DNA of 64,000 bases. Source: Chamaelirium japonicum. Its lineage: Eukaryota > Streptophyta > Magnoliopsida > Liliales > Melanthiaceae. The notes beneath the pieces are model-generated. The model was not told the DNA's origin and searched no databases. It saw nothing but the letters and a program-made list of their open reading frames with translations. Below, piece by piece: positions 1 to 15,709 of the stretch (positions within the stretch are counted from its first letter, which is position 1; each line of letters opens with the position of its first letter). The stretch is from assembly GCA_947650365.1 (NCBI GenBank), contig CANTAL010000025.1, forward strand, positions 1,178,001-1,242,000. The letters run 5' to 3'. Position numbers and translations under genes: made by a program.

Positions 1-3000
1 TTCTAATCCATTCGTATGATCCATTCTAATCCATTCGTACGATCCATCTAATTCATTCGCACGAATGTAACCATTCTAATTCATTCATATGATCCATTCT
101 AATTCATTCATACGATCCGTTCTAATTCATTCGTATGATCCATTCTAATTCATTCGTACGATCCATTCTAATTCATTTGCATGAATGTATCCATTCTAAT
201 TTATTCGTACGATCTAGTCTAATTCATTCGTACGATCCATTCTAATTCATTCGCACGAATATATCCATTCTAATTCATTCGTACGATCCTTTCTAATTCA
301 TTCGCACGATCCATTCTAATTCATTCATATGATCCATTCTAATTCATTCGCACGAATGTATCCATTCTAGTTCATTCGTACGCTCCATTCTAATTCATTC
401 GTACACTCCATTCTTATTCATCGCACAAATGTATCTATTCTAATTTATTCGTACGATCCATTCAAATTCAATCGTATGATCCATTCTAATTCATTTGCAC
501 AAATGTATCCATTTTAATTCATTCGTACAATCCATTCTAGTTTATTCATACGATCCATTCTAATTCATTCGCACGATCCATTCTAATTCATTCGTACGAT
601 CCATTCTAATTCATTCGCATGAATATATTTATTCTAATTCGTTCGTATGATCCATTCTAATTTATTCGCACGATCTATTCTAATTCATTCATACGATCCA
701 TTCTAATTCATTCGTACGATCCATTATAATTCATTCGCACGAATGTATCATACGAATGAATTACAATGGATCATGCGAATGAAAAAAAATGGATCATACG
801 AATGAATTAGAATGGATCGTACAAATGAATTAGAAAGGTTACATTTGTGAGAATGAATTAGAATGGATCGTACGAATGGATTAGATTGGATCGTATGAAT
901 GAATTAGAATGGATCATACAAATGAATTAGAAAGGTTACATTCATGAGAATGAATTAGAATGGATCGTACGAATGAATTAGAATGGATAGTACGAATGAA
1001 TTAGAATGGATCGAACGAATGAATTAGAATGGATACATTCGAGCGAATGAATTAGAATAGATCATAGAAATGAATTAGAGTGGATCATACGAATGAATTA
1101 GAATGGATCGTGCGAATGAATTAGAATGGATTGTACGAATGAATTAGAATGGATACATTCGTGCGAATGAATTAGAATGGATCGGACAAATGAATTAGAA
1201 TGGATTGTACGATTCATTCTAATTTGTTCGTACGATCCATTCTAATTCATTCGGATGATCCATTCTAACTCATTTGGTGGATCCATTCTAATTCATTCGT
1301 ACGATCCATTCTAATTCATTCGCACTATCCATTCTAATTCATTCACACGATCCATTCTAATTCATTTGTACGATCCATTCTAATTCATTCGCACGAATGT
1401 ATCCATTCTAATTCATTTGTACAATCCATTCTAATTCATTCGTATAATGCGTTCTAATCCATTCGTACGATCCATTCTAATTCATTCCTATGATCCATTC
1501 TAATTCATTCGTATGATCCATTCTAATTCATTCGCTCGAATGTATCCATTCTAATTCATTTGTACGATCCATTCTAATTCGTTTATACGATCCATTCTAA
1601 TTCGTTCGTACGATCCATTCTAATTCATTCGCACGATCCATTCCAATCCATTCATACGATCCATTCTAATTCATTCGTACAAATGAATTAGAATGGATCG
1701 TATGAATGAATAAGAATGGATCGTACGAATGAATTAGAATGGATCGTGCGAATGAATTAGAATGAATCGTACGAATGCATTAAAATGGATACATTCATGC
1801 GAATGAATTAGAATGGATCGTACGAATGAATTAGAATGGATCATACAAATGAATTAGAAAGGTTACATTCGTGAGAATGAATTAGAATGGATCGTACGAA
1901 TGAATTAGAAAGGATCATACAAACGAATTAGAAAGGTTACATTCGTGAGAATGAATTAGAATGGATAGTACGAATGAATTAGAATGGATCGTACGAATGA
2001 ATTAGAATGGATCGTACGAATGAATTAGAATGGATCGAACGAATGAATTAGAATGGATACATTCGAGCGAATGAATTAGAATAGATCGTAGGAATGAATT
2101 AGAATGGATCGTGCGAATGAATTAGAATAGATCGTACGAATGAATTAGAATGGATCGTACGAATGAATTAGAATGGATCATGCGAATAAATTAGAATGGA
2201 TCGTACAAATGAATTAGAATGGATCGTACGAATGAATTAGAATGGATCGAACGAATGAATTAGAATGCATACATTCGAGCGAATGAATTAGAATAGATCA
2301 TAGGAATGAATTAGAATGGATCATACGAATGAATTAGAATGGATCGTGCGAATGAATTAGAATGGATTGTACGAATGAATTAGAATGGATACATTCGAGC
2401 GAATGAATTAGAATAGATCGTAGGAATGAATTAGAATGGATCATACGAATGAATTAGAATAGATCGTGCGAATGAATTAGAATGGATTGTACGAATGAAT
2501 TAGAATGGATACATTCGTGCGAATAAATTAGAATGGATCGTACGAAAGAATTAGAATTGATCGTGCGAATGAATTAGAATGGATACATTCTTGCGAATGA
2601 ATTTGAATGGTTCGTACGAATGGATCGTACGAATGAATTAGAATGGTTACATTCGTGCAAATGAATTAGAATGGATCGTACGAATAAATTAGAATGGATA
2701 CATTCGGGCGAATGAATTAGAATGGATCGTACAAATGAATTAGAAAGGATCGTACGAATGAATTAGAATGGATCATGCGAATGAATTAGAATGGATTGTA
2801 CGAATGAATTAGAAAGGATACATTTATGCGAATGAATTAGAATGGATCGTGCGAATGAATTAGAATGGATCGTACGAATGAATTAGAATGGATATATTTA
2901 TGCGAATGAATTAGAATACGAGTGAATTAGAATGGATACATTTGTGCCAATGAATTAGAATGGATCGTACGAATGAATTAGAATGGATCGTACGAATGAA

Positions 3001-6000
3001 TTAGAATGGATACATTTGTGTGAATGAATTAGAATGGATCGTACGAATGAATTAGAATGGATTGTACGAATGAATTAGAATGGATACATTCGAGCGAATG
3101 AATTAGAATGGATCGTACGAATGAATTAGAATGGATCATAGGAATGAATTAGAATGGATCGTGCAAATGAATTAGAATGGATACATTCGTGCGAATGAAT
3201 TAGAATGGATCGTACGAATGAATTAGAATGGATCATAGGAATGAATTAGAATGGATCGTGCAAATAAATTAGAATGGATACATTCGTGCGAATGAATTAG
3301 AATGGATCGTAGGAATGAATTAGAATGGATCCTACGAATGAATTAGAATGGATACATTTGTGCGAATGAATTAGAATGGATCGTACGAATGAATTAGAAT
3401 GGATCGTACGAATGAATTAGAATGGATCGTACGAAGGAATTAGAATGGATCGTACGAACGAGTTAGAATGGATCGTATGAACGAATTAGAATGGATCGTC
3501 TGAATGACTTAGAATGGATACATTCGAGCGAATGAATTAGAATGGATCGTACGAATGAATTAGAATGGATCGTAGGAATGAATAAGAATGGATCGTTCAA
3601 GTGAATTAGAATGGATACATTCGTGCGAATGAATTAGAATGGATCGTAGGAATGAATTAGATTGGATCGTACGAATGAATTAGAATGGTTACATTCGTGC
3701 GAATGAATTAGAATGGATCATACGAATGGATTAGAAGGGATCGTACGAATGGATTAGAATGGATCGTACGAATGAATTAGAATGGATCATACAAATGATT
3801 TAGAAATGTTACATTCGTGAGAATGAATTAGAATGGATCTTACGAATGAATTAGAATGGATCCTGCGAATGAATTAGAATGGATCGAACGAATGAATTAG
3901 AATGGATACATTCGAGCGAATGAATTAGAATAGATCCTAGGAATGAATTAGAATGGATCATACGAATGAATTAGAATGGATCGTGCGAATGAATTAGAAT
4001 GGATTGTACGAATGAATTAGAATGGATACATTCGTGCGAATGAATTAGAATGGATCGGACGAATGAATTAGAATGGATCGTACGAATGAATTAGAATGGA
4101 TCGTGCGAATGAATTAGAATGAATCGTACAAATGCATTAGAATGGATACATTCGTGCGAATGAATTAGAATGGATCGTGCGAATGAATTAGAATGGATCG
4201 TACGAATGAATTAGAATGGATCGTGCGAATGAATTAGAATGGATCGTACGAATGAATTAGAATGGATACATACAAATAAATTAGAAAGGTTACATTCGTG
4301 AGAATGAATTAGAATGGATCCTACGAATGAATTAGAATGGATCGTACAAATGAATTAGAATGGATACATTCGAGCGAATGAATTAGAATGGATCGTACGA
4401 ATGAATTAGAATGGATCATTGGAATGAATTAGAATGGATCGTGCAAATGAATTAGAATGGATACATTCGTGCGAATGAATTAGAATGGATCGTAGGAATG
4501 AATTAGAATGGATCGTACGAATGAATTAGAATAGATACATTCGTGCGAATGAATTAGAATGGATCGGACGAATGGATTAGAATGGATCGTATGAATGAAT
4601 TAGAATGGTTACATTCGTGCGAATGAATTAGAATGGATTGTACGAATGGTTTAGAATGGATCGTACGAATTGATTATAATGGATCGTACGAATGAATTAG
4701 AATGGATACATTTGAGCGAATAAATTAGAATGGATCGTACGAATGGATTAGAATGAATCGTACGAATGGATTAGAATGGATCGTACGAATGGATTAGAAT
4801 GGATCGTACAAATGGATTAGAATGGATCGTACGAATGGATTAGAATACATCATACAAATGAATTAGAAAGGTTACATTCGTGAGAATGAATTAGAATGGA
4901 TCGTATGAATGAATTAGAATGGATCGTACGAATGAATTAGAATGGATACATTGCGAATGAATTAGAATGGAACGTACGAATGAATTAGAATGGATCATAG
5001 GAATGAATTAGAATGGATCGTGCAAATGAATTAGAATGGATACATTCGTGGATATGAATTAGAATGGATCGTAGGAATGAATTAGAATATTTCGTACGAA
5101 TGAATTAGAATGGTTACATTCGTGCAAATGAATTAGAATGGATCATAGGAATGAATTAGAACGGATCGTGTGAATGAATTAGAAAGGATTGTACGAATGA
5201 ATTAGAATGGATCGTACGAATGAATTAGAATGGATCGTACGAATGAATTAGAATGGATAACTTTGTGCATATGAATTAGAATGGATCGTACGAAGGAATT
5301 AGAATGGATCATATTAATAAATTAGAATGGATCGTACGAATGAATTAGAATGGATACATTCGTGCGAATGAATTAGAATGGATCGTGCGAATCAATTAGA
5401 CTGGATCGGGCGAATGAATAAGAATGGATCATACGAATGAATTAGAATGGATCATACAAATTAATTAGAATGGATACATTCGTGCGAATGAATTAGAATG
5501 GATTGTATGAATGAATTAGAATGGATCGTACGAATGAATTAGAATGGTTACATTCATGCGAATGAATTAGAATGGATCATACGAATGGATTAGAATGGAT
5601 CGTACGATTGGATTAGAATGGATCGTAGGAATGAATTAGAATGGATCGTACAAATGAATTAGAAAGGTTACATTTGTGAGAATGAATTTAAATGGATCGT
5701 ACGAATGAATTAGAATGGATCGTACGAATAATGCATCCATTCTAATTAATTCGTACGATCCATTCTAATTCATTCATACTATCCATTCTAATTCATTCAA
5801 ATGATCCATTCTAATTCATTCCTACGATCTATTCTAATTCATTCGCTCGAATGTATCCATTCTAATTCATTCGTACGATCCATTCTTATTCATTCGTACG
5901 ATCCATTCTAATTCATTCGTATGATTAATTCTAATTCATTTGCAGATCCATTCTAATTCAATCTCACGAATGTAACCTTTCTAATTCATTTGTATGATCC

Positions 6001-9000
6001 ATTCTAATTCATTCATACGATCCATTCTAATCCATTCATACGATCCATTCTAATCCATTCGTACGATCCATTCTAATTCATTTGTACGATCCATTCTAAT
6101 TCATTCTCACAAATGTAACCTTTTTAATTCATTTGTATGATCCATTCTAATTCATTCGTACGATCCATTCTAATCCATTCGTACGATCCATTCTAATTCA
6201 TTCGCACGAATTTAACCATTCTAATTCATTCGTACGATCCATTCTAATTCATTCCTACGAATGAGTTAGAATGGATCATACGAATGAATTAGAATGGATC
6301 TTACAAATGAATTAGAATGGATCGAACGAATGAATTAGAATGGATACATTCGAGCAAATAAATTAGAATAGATCGTAGGAATGAATTAGAATGGATCATA
6401 TGAATGAATTAGAATGGATTGTACGAATGAATTAGAATGGATACATTCGTGCAAATGAATTAGAATGGATCGGACGAATGAATTAGAATGAATCGTATGA
6501 ATGAATTAGAATGGATCGTGCGAATGAATTAGAATGAATCGTACGAATGCATTAGAATGGATACATTCGTGCGAATGAATTAGAATGGATCGTATGAATG
6601 AATTAGAATGGATCGTGCGAATGAATTAGAATGGATCGTACGAATGAATTAGAATGGATCGTGCAAATGAATTAGAATGGATCGTACGAATGAATTAGAA
6701 TGGATACATACACATGAATTAGAAAGGTTACATTCGTGAGAATGAATTAGAATGGATCGTACGAATGAATTAGAATGGATCGTACGAATGAATTAGTATG
6801 GATACATTCTAGCGAATGAATTAGAATGGACCACACAAATGAATTAGAATGGATCATAGGAATGAATTAGAATGGATCGTGCAAATGAATTAGAATGGAT
6901 CGTACGAATGGATTAGAATTGATCGTACAAATGAATTAGAAAGGTTACATTCGTGAGAGTGAATTAGAATGGATCGCGCGAATGAATTAGAATGGATCGT
7001 GCGAATGAATTAGAATGGATCGTACGAACGAATTAGAATGGATCGTACGAACGAATTAGAATGGATCGTACGAATGAATTAGAATGGATACATTCGAGCG
7101 AATGAATTAGAATGGATCGTACGAATGAATTAGAATGGATCATAGGAATGAATTAGAATGGATCGTGCAAATGAATTAGAATGGATACATTCGTGCGAAT
7201 GAATTAGAATGGATCGTAGAAATGAATTAGAATGGATCGTACGAATGAATTAGAATGGTTACATTCGTGCGAATGAATTAGAATGGATCGTACGAATGAA
7301 TTAGAATGGATCGTGCGAATGAATTAGAATGGATCGTATGATCCATTCTAATTCATTCGTATGATCAATTCTAATTCATTCGCACGATCCATTCTAATTC
7401 ATTCGTACGATCCATTCTAATTCATTCGCACGAATATAATCATTCTAATTAATTCATACGATCCATTCTAATTCATTCCACTAATTCATTCGTTCGATCC
7501 ATTCTAATTCATTCGTACGATCCATTCAAATTCATTCGCATGATCCATTCTAATTCATTCGTACGATCCATTCTAATTTATTCTCACGAATATAACCGTT
7601 CTAATTCATTTGTATGATCCATTCTAATTCATTCATATGATCCATTCTAATCCATTCGTACGATCCATTCTAATCCATTCATACGATCCATTCTATTCCA
7701 TTCGTACGATCCATCCTAATTCATTCGTACGATCCATTCTAATTCATTCTCACAAATATAACCTTTCTAATTCATTTGTACGATCCATTCTAATCCATTC
7801 GTACGATCCATTCTAATCCATTCGTATGATCCATTCTAATCCATTCGTACGATCCATTCTAATCCATTCGTACGATCCATTCTTATCCATTCATACAATC
7901 CATTCTAATTTGTTCGTACGATCCATTCTAATTCATTCGTACGATCCATTCTAATCCATTTGTACGATCCATTCTATTCCATTCGTACGATCCATTCTAA
8001 TTCATTCGTACAATCCATTTTAATTCATTCTCACAAATATAACCTTTCTAATTCATTTGTACGATCCATTCTAATTCATTCGTACGATTCATTTTAATCC
8101 ATTCGTACGATCCATTCTAATCTATTCGTACGATCCATTCTAATTCATTCGCACGAATGTAATCATTCTAATTCATTCGTACGATCCATTTTAATTCATT
8201 CTTATGATCCATTCAAATTCATTCGCACGAATGTATCCTTTCTAATTCATTTGCACGATCCATTCTAATTCATTCCTATGATCCATTCTAATTCATTCGT
8301 ACAATGCAATCTAATTCATTCGCACAAATGTATCTATTCTAATTCATTCGTAGAATGCAATCTAATTCATTCGCACAAATGTATCTATTCTAATTCATTC
8401 GTACAAATGTATCCATTCTAATTCATTCATATGATCCATTCTAATTCATTCGTCCGATCCATTCTAATTCATTCGCACGAATGTATCCATTCTAATTCAT
8501 TCGTACGATCCATTCTAATTCATTCGTATGATCCATTCTAGTTCATTCGTACGATCCATTCTAATTCATTCGTAAGATCCATTCTAAGTCATTCGAACGA
8601 TCCATTCTACTTCATTCGTAAGATCCATTCTAATTCATTCGTACGATCCATTCTAATTCATTCGCATGAATATATCTATTCTAATTCATTTGTACGATCG
8701 ATTCTAATCCATTCGTACGATCCATTCTAATCCATTCGTACGATCCATTCTAATTCATTCACACGAATGTAACCATTCAATTTCATTCGTACGATCCATT
8801 CTAATTCATTTGTCTGATCTATTCTAATTCATTCGCACGAATGTATCCATTCTAATTCATTCGTACGATCCATTCTAATTCATTCGTATGATCCATTCTA
8901 ATTCATTCGTACGATCCGTTCTAATTCATTCGTAAGATCCATTCTAATTCATTCGTACGATCCATTCTAATTCATTCATAGGATCCATTTTAATTCATTC

Positions 9001-12000
9001 GGTTGATCCATTCTAATTCATTCATATGATCCGTTCTAATTCATTCGCACGATCCATTCTAATTTATTCGTACGATCCATTCTAATTCATTCGTACGATC
9101 TATTTTAATTCATTCGCATGATCCATTCTAATTCATTCGTACGATCCATTCTAATTCATTCGTACAATCCATTCAAATTCATTCGTACGATGCAATCTAA
9201 TTCATTCACACAAATGTATCTATTCTAATTCATTCGTACAATGCATTATAATCCATTCGCACAAATGTATCCATTCTAATTCATTCGTACGATCCATTCT
9301 AATCTATTCATACGATCCATTCTAATTCATTCGTATGATCCATTCTAATTCATTCGTATGAATGTATTCATTCTAATTTATTCATACGATCCAGTCTAAT
9401 TCATTCGTATGATCCATTCTAATTCATTCGCACGAATGTATCCATTCTAATTCAGTTGCACGATCCATTCTAATTCTTTCATATGATCCATTCTAATTCA
9501 TTCGCACAATCCGTTCTAATTTGTTCGCACAATCCATTCTAATTCATTCGTACGATCCATTCTAATTTGTGCGAATGAATTAGAATGGATCGTGCGAATG
9601 AATTAGAATAGATTGTATGAATGAATTAGAATGGATACATTCGTGCGAATGAATTAGATTGGATCGGACGAATGAATTTGAATGGATCGTACGATTCATT
9701 CTAATTCATTCGTACGATCCATTCTAATGCATTCGTACGATTCATTCTAATTCATTCGCACGATCCATTCTAATTCATTCGTACGATCCATTCTAATTCA
9801 TTCGCACGATCCATTCTAATTCATTCGTCCGATCCATTCTAATTCATTCGTCCGAACCATTCTAATTCATTCGCACGAATGTATCCATTCTAATTCATTC
9901 GTACGATCCATTCTAATTCATTCGTATGATCCATTCTAATTCATTCGTACGATCCATTCTAATTCATTCGCACAAATGTATCCATTCTAATTCATTCGCT
10001 CGAATGTATCCATTTTAATCCATTCGTACGATCCATTCTAATTCATTCGTACGATCCATTCTAATTCATTCTCACAAATGTAACCTTTCTAATTCATTTG
10101 TGCGATCCATTCTAATTCATTCATACGATCCATTCTAATCCATTCGTATGATCTATTCTAATCCATTCGTACGATCCATTATAATTCATTCGCACGAATG
10201 TAACCATTCTAATTCATTCGTACGATGCATTCTAATTAATTCCTATGATCCATTCTAATTCATTCGTACGATCCATTCTAATTCATTCGCACGATCCATT
10301 CTAATTCATTCGTACGATCCATTCTAATTCATTCGTACGATCTATTCTAAGTCATTCGCACGAATGTAACCATTCTAATTCATTCGTACGAATGAATGGA
10401 TTAGAATGGATCATACGAATGGATTAGAATGGATCGTACGAATGGATTAGAATCGATTGTACGAATGAATTAGAAAGATTACATTCGTGAGAATGAATTA
10501 GAATGGATACATTTGTGCGAATGAATTAGAATAGATTAGAATGGATCGTACGAATGGATTAGAATCCATTCTAATTCATTTGTATGATCCAGTCTAATTC
10601 ATCGCACGATCCATTCTAATTCATTCGCTCGAATATATCCATTCTAATTCATTCGTACGATCCATTCTAATGCATTCGTACGATCCATTCTAATTCGTTC
10701 GTACGATCAATTCTAATTTATTCGTTCAAATATATCCATTTTAATTCATTCGTACGATCCATTCTAGTTCATTCGTACGATCCATTCTAATTCATTCGTA
10801 CGATCCATTCTAATTCATTCGTATGATCAATTCTAATTCATTCGTACAATCCATTCTAATTCTGTCGTATGAATGTATCATACGAATGAATTAGAATGGA
10901 TCATAGGAATGAATTAGAATGGATCGTGCAAATGAATTAGAATGGATACATTCGTGCGAATGAATTAGAATGGATCGTAGGAATGAATTAGAATGGATCG
11001 TACGACTGTATTAGAATGGTTACATTTGTGCGAATGAATTAGAATGGATCGTACGAATGGATTAGAATGGACCGTACGAATGGATCATACGAATGAATTA
11101 GAATGGATCGTACAAATGAATTAGAAAGGTTACATTTGTGAGAATGAATTAGAATGGATCGTACAAATGAATTAGAATGGATCGTACGAATGGATTAGAA
11201 TGGATCGTACGAATGGATTAGAATGGATCGTACGAATGAATTAGAATGGATCATACAAATGAATTAGAATGGATCGTACGATCCATTCTAATTCATTCGT
11301 CCGATCCATTCTAATTCATTCGCACGAATGTATCCATTCTAATTCATTCGTACAATCCATTCTAATTCATTCGCACGATCCATTCTAATTCATTCGTATG
11401 ATCCATTCTAATTCATTCCAACGATCTATTCTAATTCATTCCCTTGAATGTATCCATTCTAATTCATTCGTTCGATCCATTCTAATTCATTCGTACGATC
11501 CATTCAAATTCATTCGCATGAATATATGTATCCATTCTAATTCATTTGCATGAATGTATCCATTCTAATTCATTTGTACGATCCATTCTAATTCATTTGT
11601 ACGATCCATTCTAATTCATTCGTACGATCCATTCTAATCCATTCGTACGATCCGTTCTAATTCATTTGTACAATCCATTCTAATTCATTCGCACGATCCA
11701 TTCTAATTCATTCGCACAAATGTATCCATTCTAATTCATTCGTACAATCCATTCTAATTCATTCGCATGATCCATTCTAATTCATTCGTACGATCCATTC
11801 TAATTCATTTGTACGATCCATTCTAATTCATTCGCACGAATGTATCCATTCTAGTTTATTCGTTCGATCCATTCTAATTCATTCTCACGAATGTATCATA
11901 CGAATGAATTAGAATGGATTGTACAAATGAATTAGAATGGATCGTAGGAATGAATTCGAATGTATCCATTCTAATTCATTAGTACGATCCATTCTAATTC

Positions 12001-14631
12001 ATTCGTATGATCCATTCTAATTCATTCGCACGAATGTATCCATTCTAATGCATTCGTACGAACCATTCTAATTCATTCGTACGATCCATTCTAATTCATT
12101 CGTACAATCCATTCTAATTTATTCGTATGATACATTCGTGAGAATGAATTAGAATGAATTGTACGAATAAATTAGAATGGATTCATTCGTGCGAATGAAT
12201 TAGAATGGATCGTATAAATGAATTAGAATGGATCGTACGAATGAATTAGAATGGATCATGCGAATGAATTAGAATGGATTGTACGAATGAATTAGAATGG
12301 ATACATTTGTGCGAATGAATTAGAATGGATCGTACGAATGAATTAGAATGGATATATTTATGCGAATGAATTAGAATGGATTGAACGAATGAATTAGAAT
12401 GGATACATTTGTGCGAATGAATTAGAATGGATCGTACGAATGAATTAGAATGGATCGTACGAATGAATTAGAATGGATACATTTGTGCGAATGAATTAGA
12501 ATGGATCGTGCGAATGATTTAGAATGGATCGTACGAATGAATTAGAATGGATCGTACGAATGAATTAGAATGGATCGTACGAACGAATTAGAATGGATCG
12601 TATGAACGAATTAGAATAGATCGTACGAATGAATTAGAATGGATACATTCGAGCGAATGAATTAGAATGGATCATACGAATGAATTAGAATGGATCATAG
12701 GAATGAATTAGAATGGATCGTGCAAATGAATTAGAATGGATATATTCGTGCGAACGAATTAGAATGGATCGTAGGAATGAATTAGAATGGATCGTACGAA
12801 TGAAATAGAATGGTTACATTCGTGCGAATGAATTAGAATGGATCGTACAAATGGATTAGAATGGATCGTACGAAAGGATTATAATGGATCGTACGAATGA
12901 ATTAGAATGGGTCGAACAAATGAATTAGAAAGGTTAGATTTGTGACATTCTAATTCATTCGTACGATCCATTCTAATCCATTCGTACGATCCATTCTAAT
13001 TCATTCGTACGATCCCTTCTAACTCATTCGCACGAATATATCCATTCTAATTCATTAGTATGATCCATTCTAATTCATTCGCACGATCCATTCTAATTCA
13101 TTCGTACGATCCATTCTAATTCATTCATACGATCCATTCTAATTCATTCGCACTATCTATTCTAATTCATTCGTACGATCTATTCTAATTCATTCGCACA
13201 ATCCATTCTAATCCATTCGTACGATCCATTCTAATTCATTTGTATGATCCATTCTAACTCATTCGGTGGATCCATTCTAATTCATTTGCACGATCCATTC
13301 TAATTCATTCCTATGATCCATTCTAATTCATTCGTACGATCCATTCTAATTCATTCGCTCGAATGTATCCATTCTAATTCATTCGTATGATCCATTCTAA
13401 TTCATTCGTACGATCCATTCTAATTCATTCGCATGATCCATTCTAATTCATTCGTATGATACATTCATACGACTGAATTAGAATGGATTGTACGAATGAA
13501 TTAGAATTGATCATACGAATGAATTAGAATGGATCGTACGAATGAATTAGAATGGATCGTGCGAATGAATTAGAATAGATCGTACAAATGAATTAGAATG
13601 GATCGTATGATTCATTCTAATTCATTCGTACGATCCATTCTAATGCATTCGTACGGTTCATTCTAATTCATTCGCACGATCCATTCTAAATCATTTGTAT
13701 GATCCATTCTAATTTATTTGCACGAATATACGATCCATTATAATTTATTCGCAATAATGTATCCATTCTAATTCATTCGTACAATCCATTCTAATTTATT
13801 CGTACAAATGTATCCATTCTAATTCATTCGTTCGATCCATTCTAATTCATTCGTACAATCCATTCTAATTCATTCGCATGATCCATTCTAATTCATTCTT
13901 ACGATCCATTCTAATTCATTCCTACGATCTATTCTAATTCATTCGCTCGAATGTATCCATTCTAATTCATTCGTACGATCTATTCTAATTCATTCGTACG
14001 ATCCATTCAAATTCATTCGCTCGAATGTAACCATTCTAATTCATTCGTACGATCCATTCTAATTCATTCCTATGATCCATTCAAATTCATTCGCACGAAT
14101 GTATCCATTCTAATTCATTTGAACGATCCATTCTAATTTATTCCAATGATCCATTCTAATTCATTCGTACAATCCATTCTAATTCATTTGCTCGAATGTA
14201 TCCATTCTAATTCATTCGTACGATCCATTCTAATTCATTCTCACGAATGTAATCTTTCTAATTCATTTGTATGATCCATTCTAATTCATTCGTACGATCC
14301 ATTGTAATCCATTCGTACGATCCATTCTAATCCATTCGTACGATCCATTCTTATCCATTCGTACGAACCATTCTAATCCATTCGTAAGATCCATTCTAAT
14401 TCATTCTCACAAATGTAACCTTTCTAATTCATTTGTACGATCCATTCTAATTCATTCGTACGATCCATTCTAATCCATTCGTACGATACATTCTAATCCA
14501 TTCGTACGATCAATTCTAATTCATTCGCACGAATGTAACCAGTCTAATTCATTCGTACGATTCATTATAATTTATTCCTACGATCCATTCTAATTCATTC
14601 GCACGAATGTGTCTATTCTAATTCATTTGCA
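1..14631. repeat. 23/28-bp satellite array, left section
   Basis: This is an AT-rich tandem satellite with no gene in it. The plus-orientation unit starts GAATGAATTAGAATGGAT and ends CGTAC, 23 bp in all (clean example 2138-2160). A 28-bp variant (example 4010-4037) has ACATT inserted after GGAT, and a second 28-bp variant has AAAGGTTACATT. The array changes strand repeatedly. Approximate plus blocks are 751-1208, 1681-5730, 6258-7338, 9568-9690, 10390-10562, 10880-11279, 11898-11957, 12130-12945 and 13460-13610; the rest are minus. Unit divergence is a few percent to about 15 percent. No promoter, tRNA or coding potential is convincing; short open frames here are translated repeats. Confidence 0.97.
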
Positions 14632-14634
14632 CGA

Positions 14635-14795
14635 CACTACACCAAAATCAGGATTTAGTAACACAGCCAACTGTTATAAATATGTTTAGTAACACAAAAA
14701 AACCGTTAGGAATATGGCGTTTACAGATATTTGTAACACTTTTTGTAACAACCGTTACTAATTGACCGTTACAAATTGGCTGTTTTGGTGTAGTG
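14635..14795. mobile_element. CACTA-superfamily MITE, 161 bp
   Basis: This is a non-satellite insertion with perfect 13-bp terminal inverted repeats, CACTACACCAAAA at the left end and its reverse complement at the right end. It is flanked by a 3-bp target duplication CGA (14632-14634 and 14796-14798). Removing the insert and one CGA restores an ordinary satellite unit. A CACTA start and 3-bp duplication are the hallmarks of the En/Spm (CACTA) DNA transposons. The 161 bp cannot encode a transposase, so it is non-autonomous. The interior carries several copies of GTAACA in both orientations, resembling the subterminal repeats that bind CACTA transposases. The family name is unknown. Confidence 0.94.
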
Positions 14796-15667
14796 CGATC
14801 CATTCTAATTCATTCCTATGATCCATTCTAATTCGTACGTATGATACATTCATACGACTGAATTAGAATGGATTGTACGAATGAATTAGAATTGATCATA
14901 CGAATGAATTAGAATGGATCATAAAAATGAATTAGAATTGATCGTGCGAATGAATTAGAATGGATTATAGGAATGAATTAGAATGGATCGTACGAATGAA
15001 TTAGAATGGATCGTATGAACGAATTAGAATGGATCGTATGAATAAATTAGAATGGATCGTACAAATGAATTAGAATGGATCGTACGAATGAATTAGAATG
15101 GATATATTCGTGCGAATGAATTAGAATGGATCGTGCGAATGAATTAGAATAGATCGTACAAATGAATTAGAAAGGTTACATTTGTGAGAATGAATTAGAA
15201 TGGATCGTACGAATGAATTAGAATGGATCGTACGAATGGATTAGAAAGGATCGTACGAATGGATTAGAATGGATCGTACGAATGGATTAGAATGGATCAT
15301 ACGAATGGATTAGTATGGATCATACAAATGATTTAGAAACGTTACATTCGTGAGAATGAATTAGAATGGATCGTACGAATGAATTAGAATGGATCGTACG
15401 AATGAATTAGAATGGATACATTCGAGCGAATGAATTAGAATGGATCGAACGAATGAATTAGAATGGATCATAGGAATGAATTAGAATGGATCGTGCAAAT
15501 GAATTAGAATGGATACATTAGTGCGAATGAATTAGAATGGATCATAGGAATGAATTAGAATGGATCGTACGAATGAATTAGAATAGTTACATTGGTGCGA
15601 ATGAATTAGAATGGATCGTACGAATGAATTAGAATAGATCATGCGAGTGAATTTGAATGGATCGTAC

Positions 15668-15709
15668 GAATGAATTAGAATGGATCGTACGATCCATTCT
15701 AATTCATTC
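15668..15709. repeat. Perfect 42-bp palindrome at an orientation switch
   Basis: A plus-strand run meets a minus-strand run exactly at the GTAC core (centre between 15688 and 15689). The two 21-nt arms are perfect inverted repeats with no spacer. It is the clearest case of the commonest plus-to-minus junction type in the array. Near-identical junctions are centred near 1208, 7339, 9692, 11278, 13611, 18000, 39549, 40345, 45050, 49404, 51260, 53560, 55918, 56615, 57259, 59680, 60686 and 63358, several with one or two mismatches. Confidence 0.9.

Noticed and set aside
1..14631. A CRISPR array, because of regular short repeats
   Set aside because: There are no unique spacers of even length; the units are contiguous, vary gradually and reverse strand.
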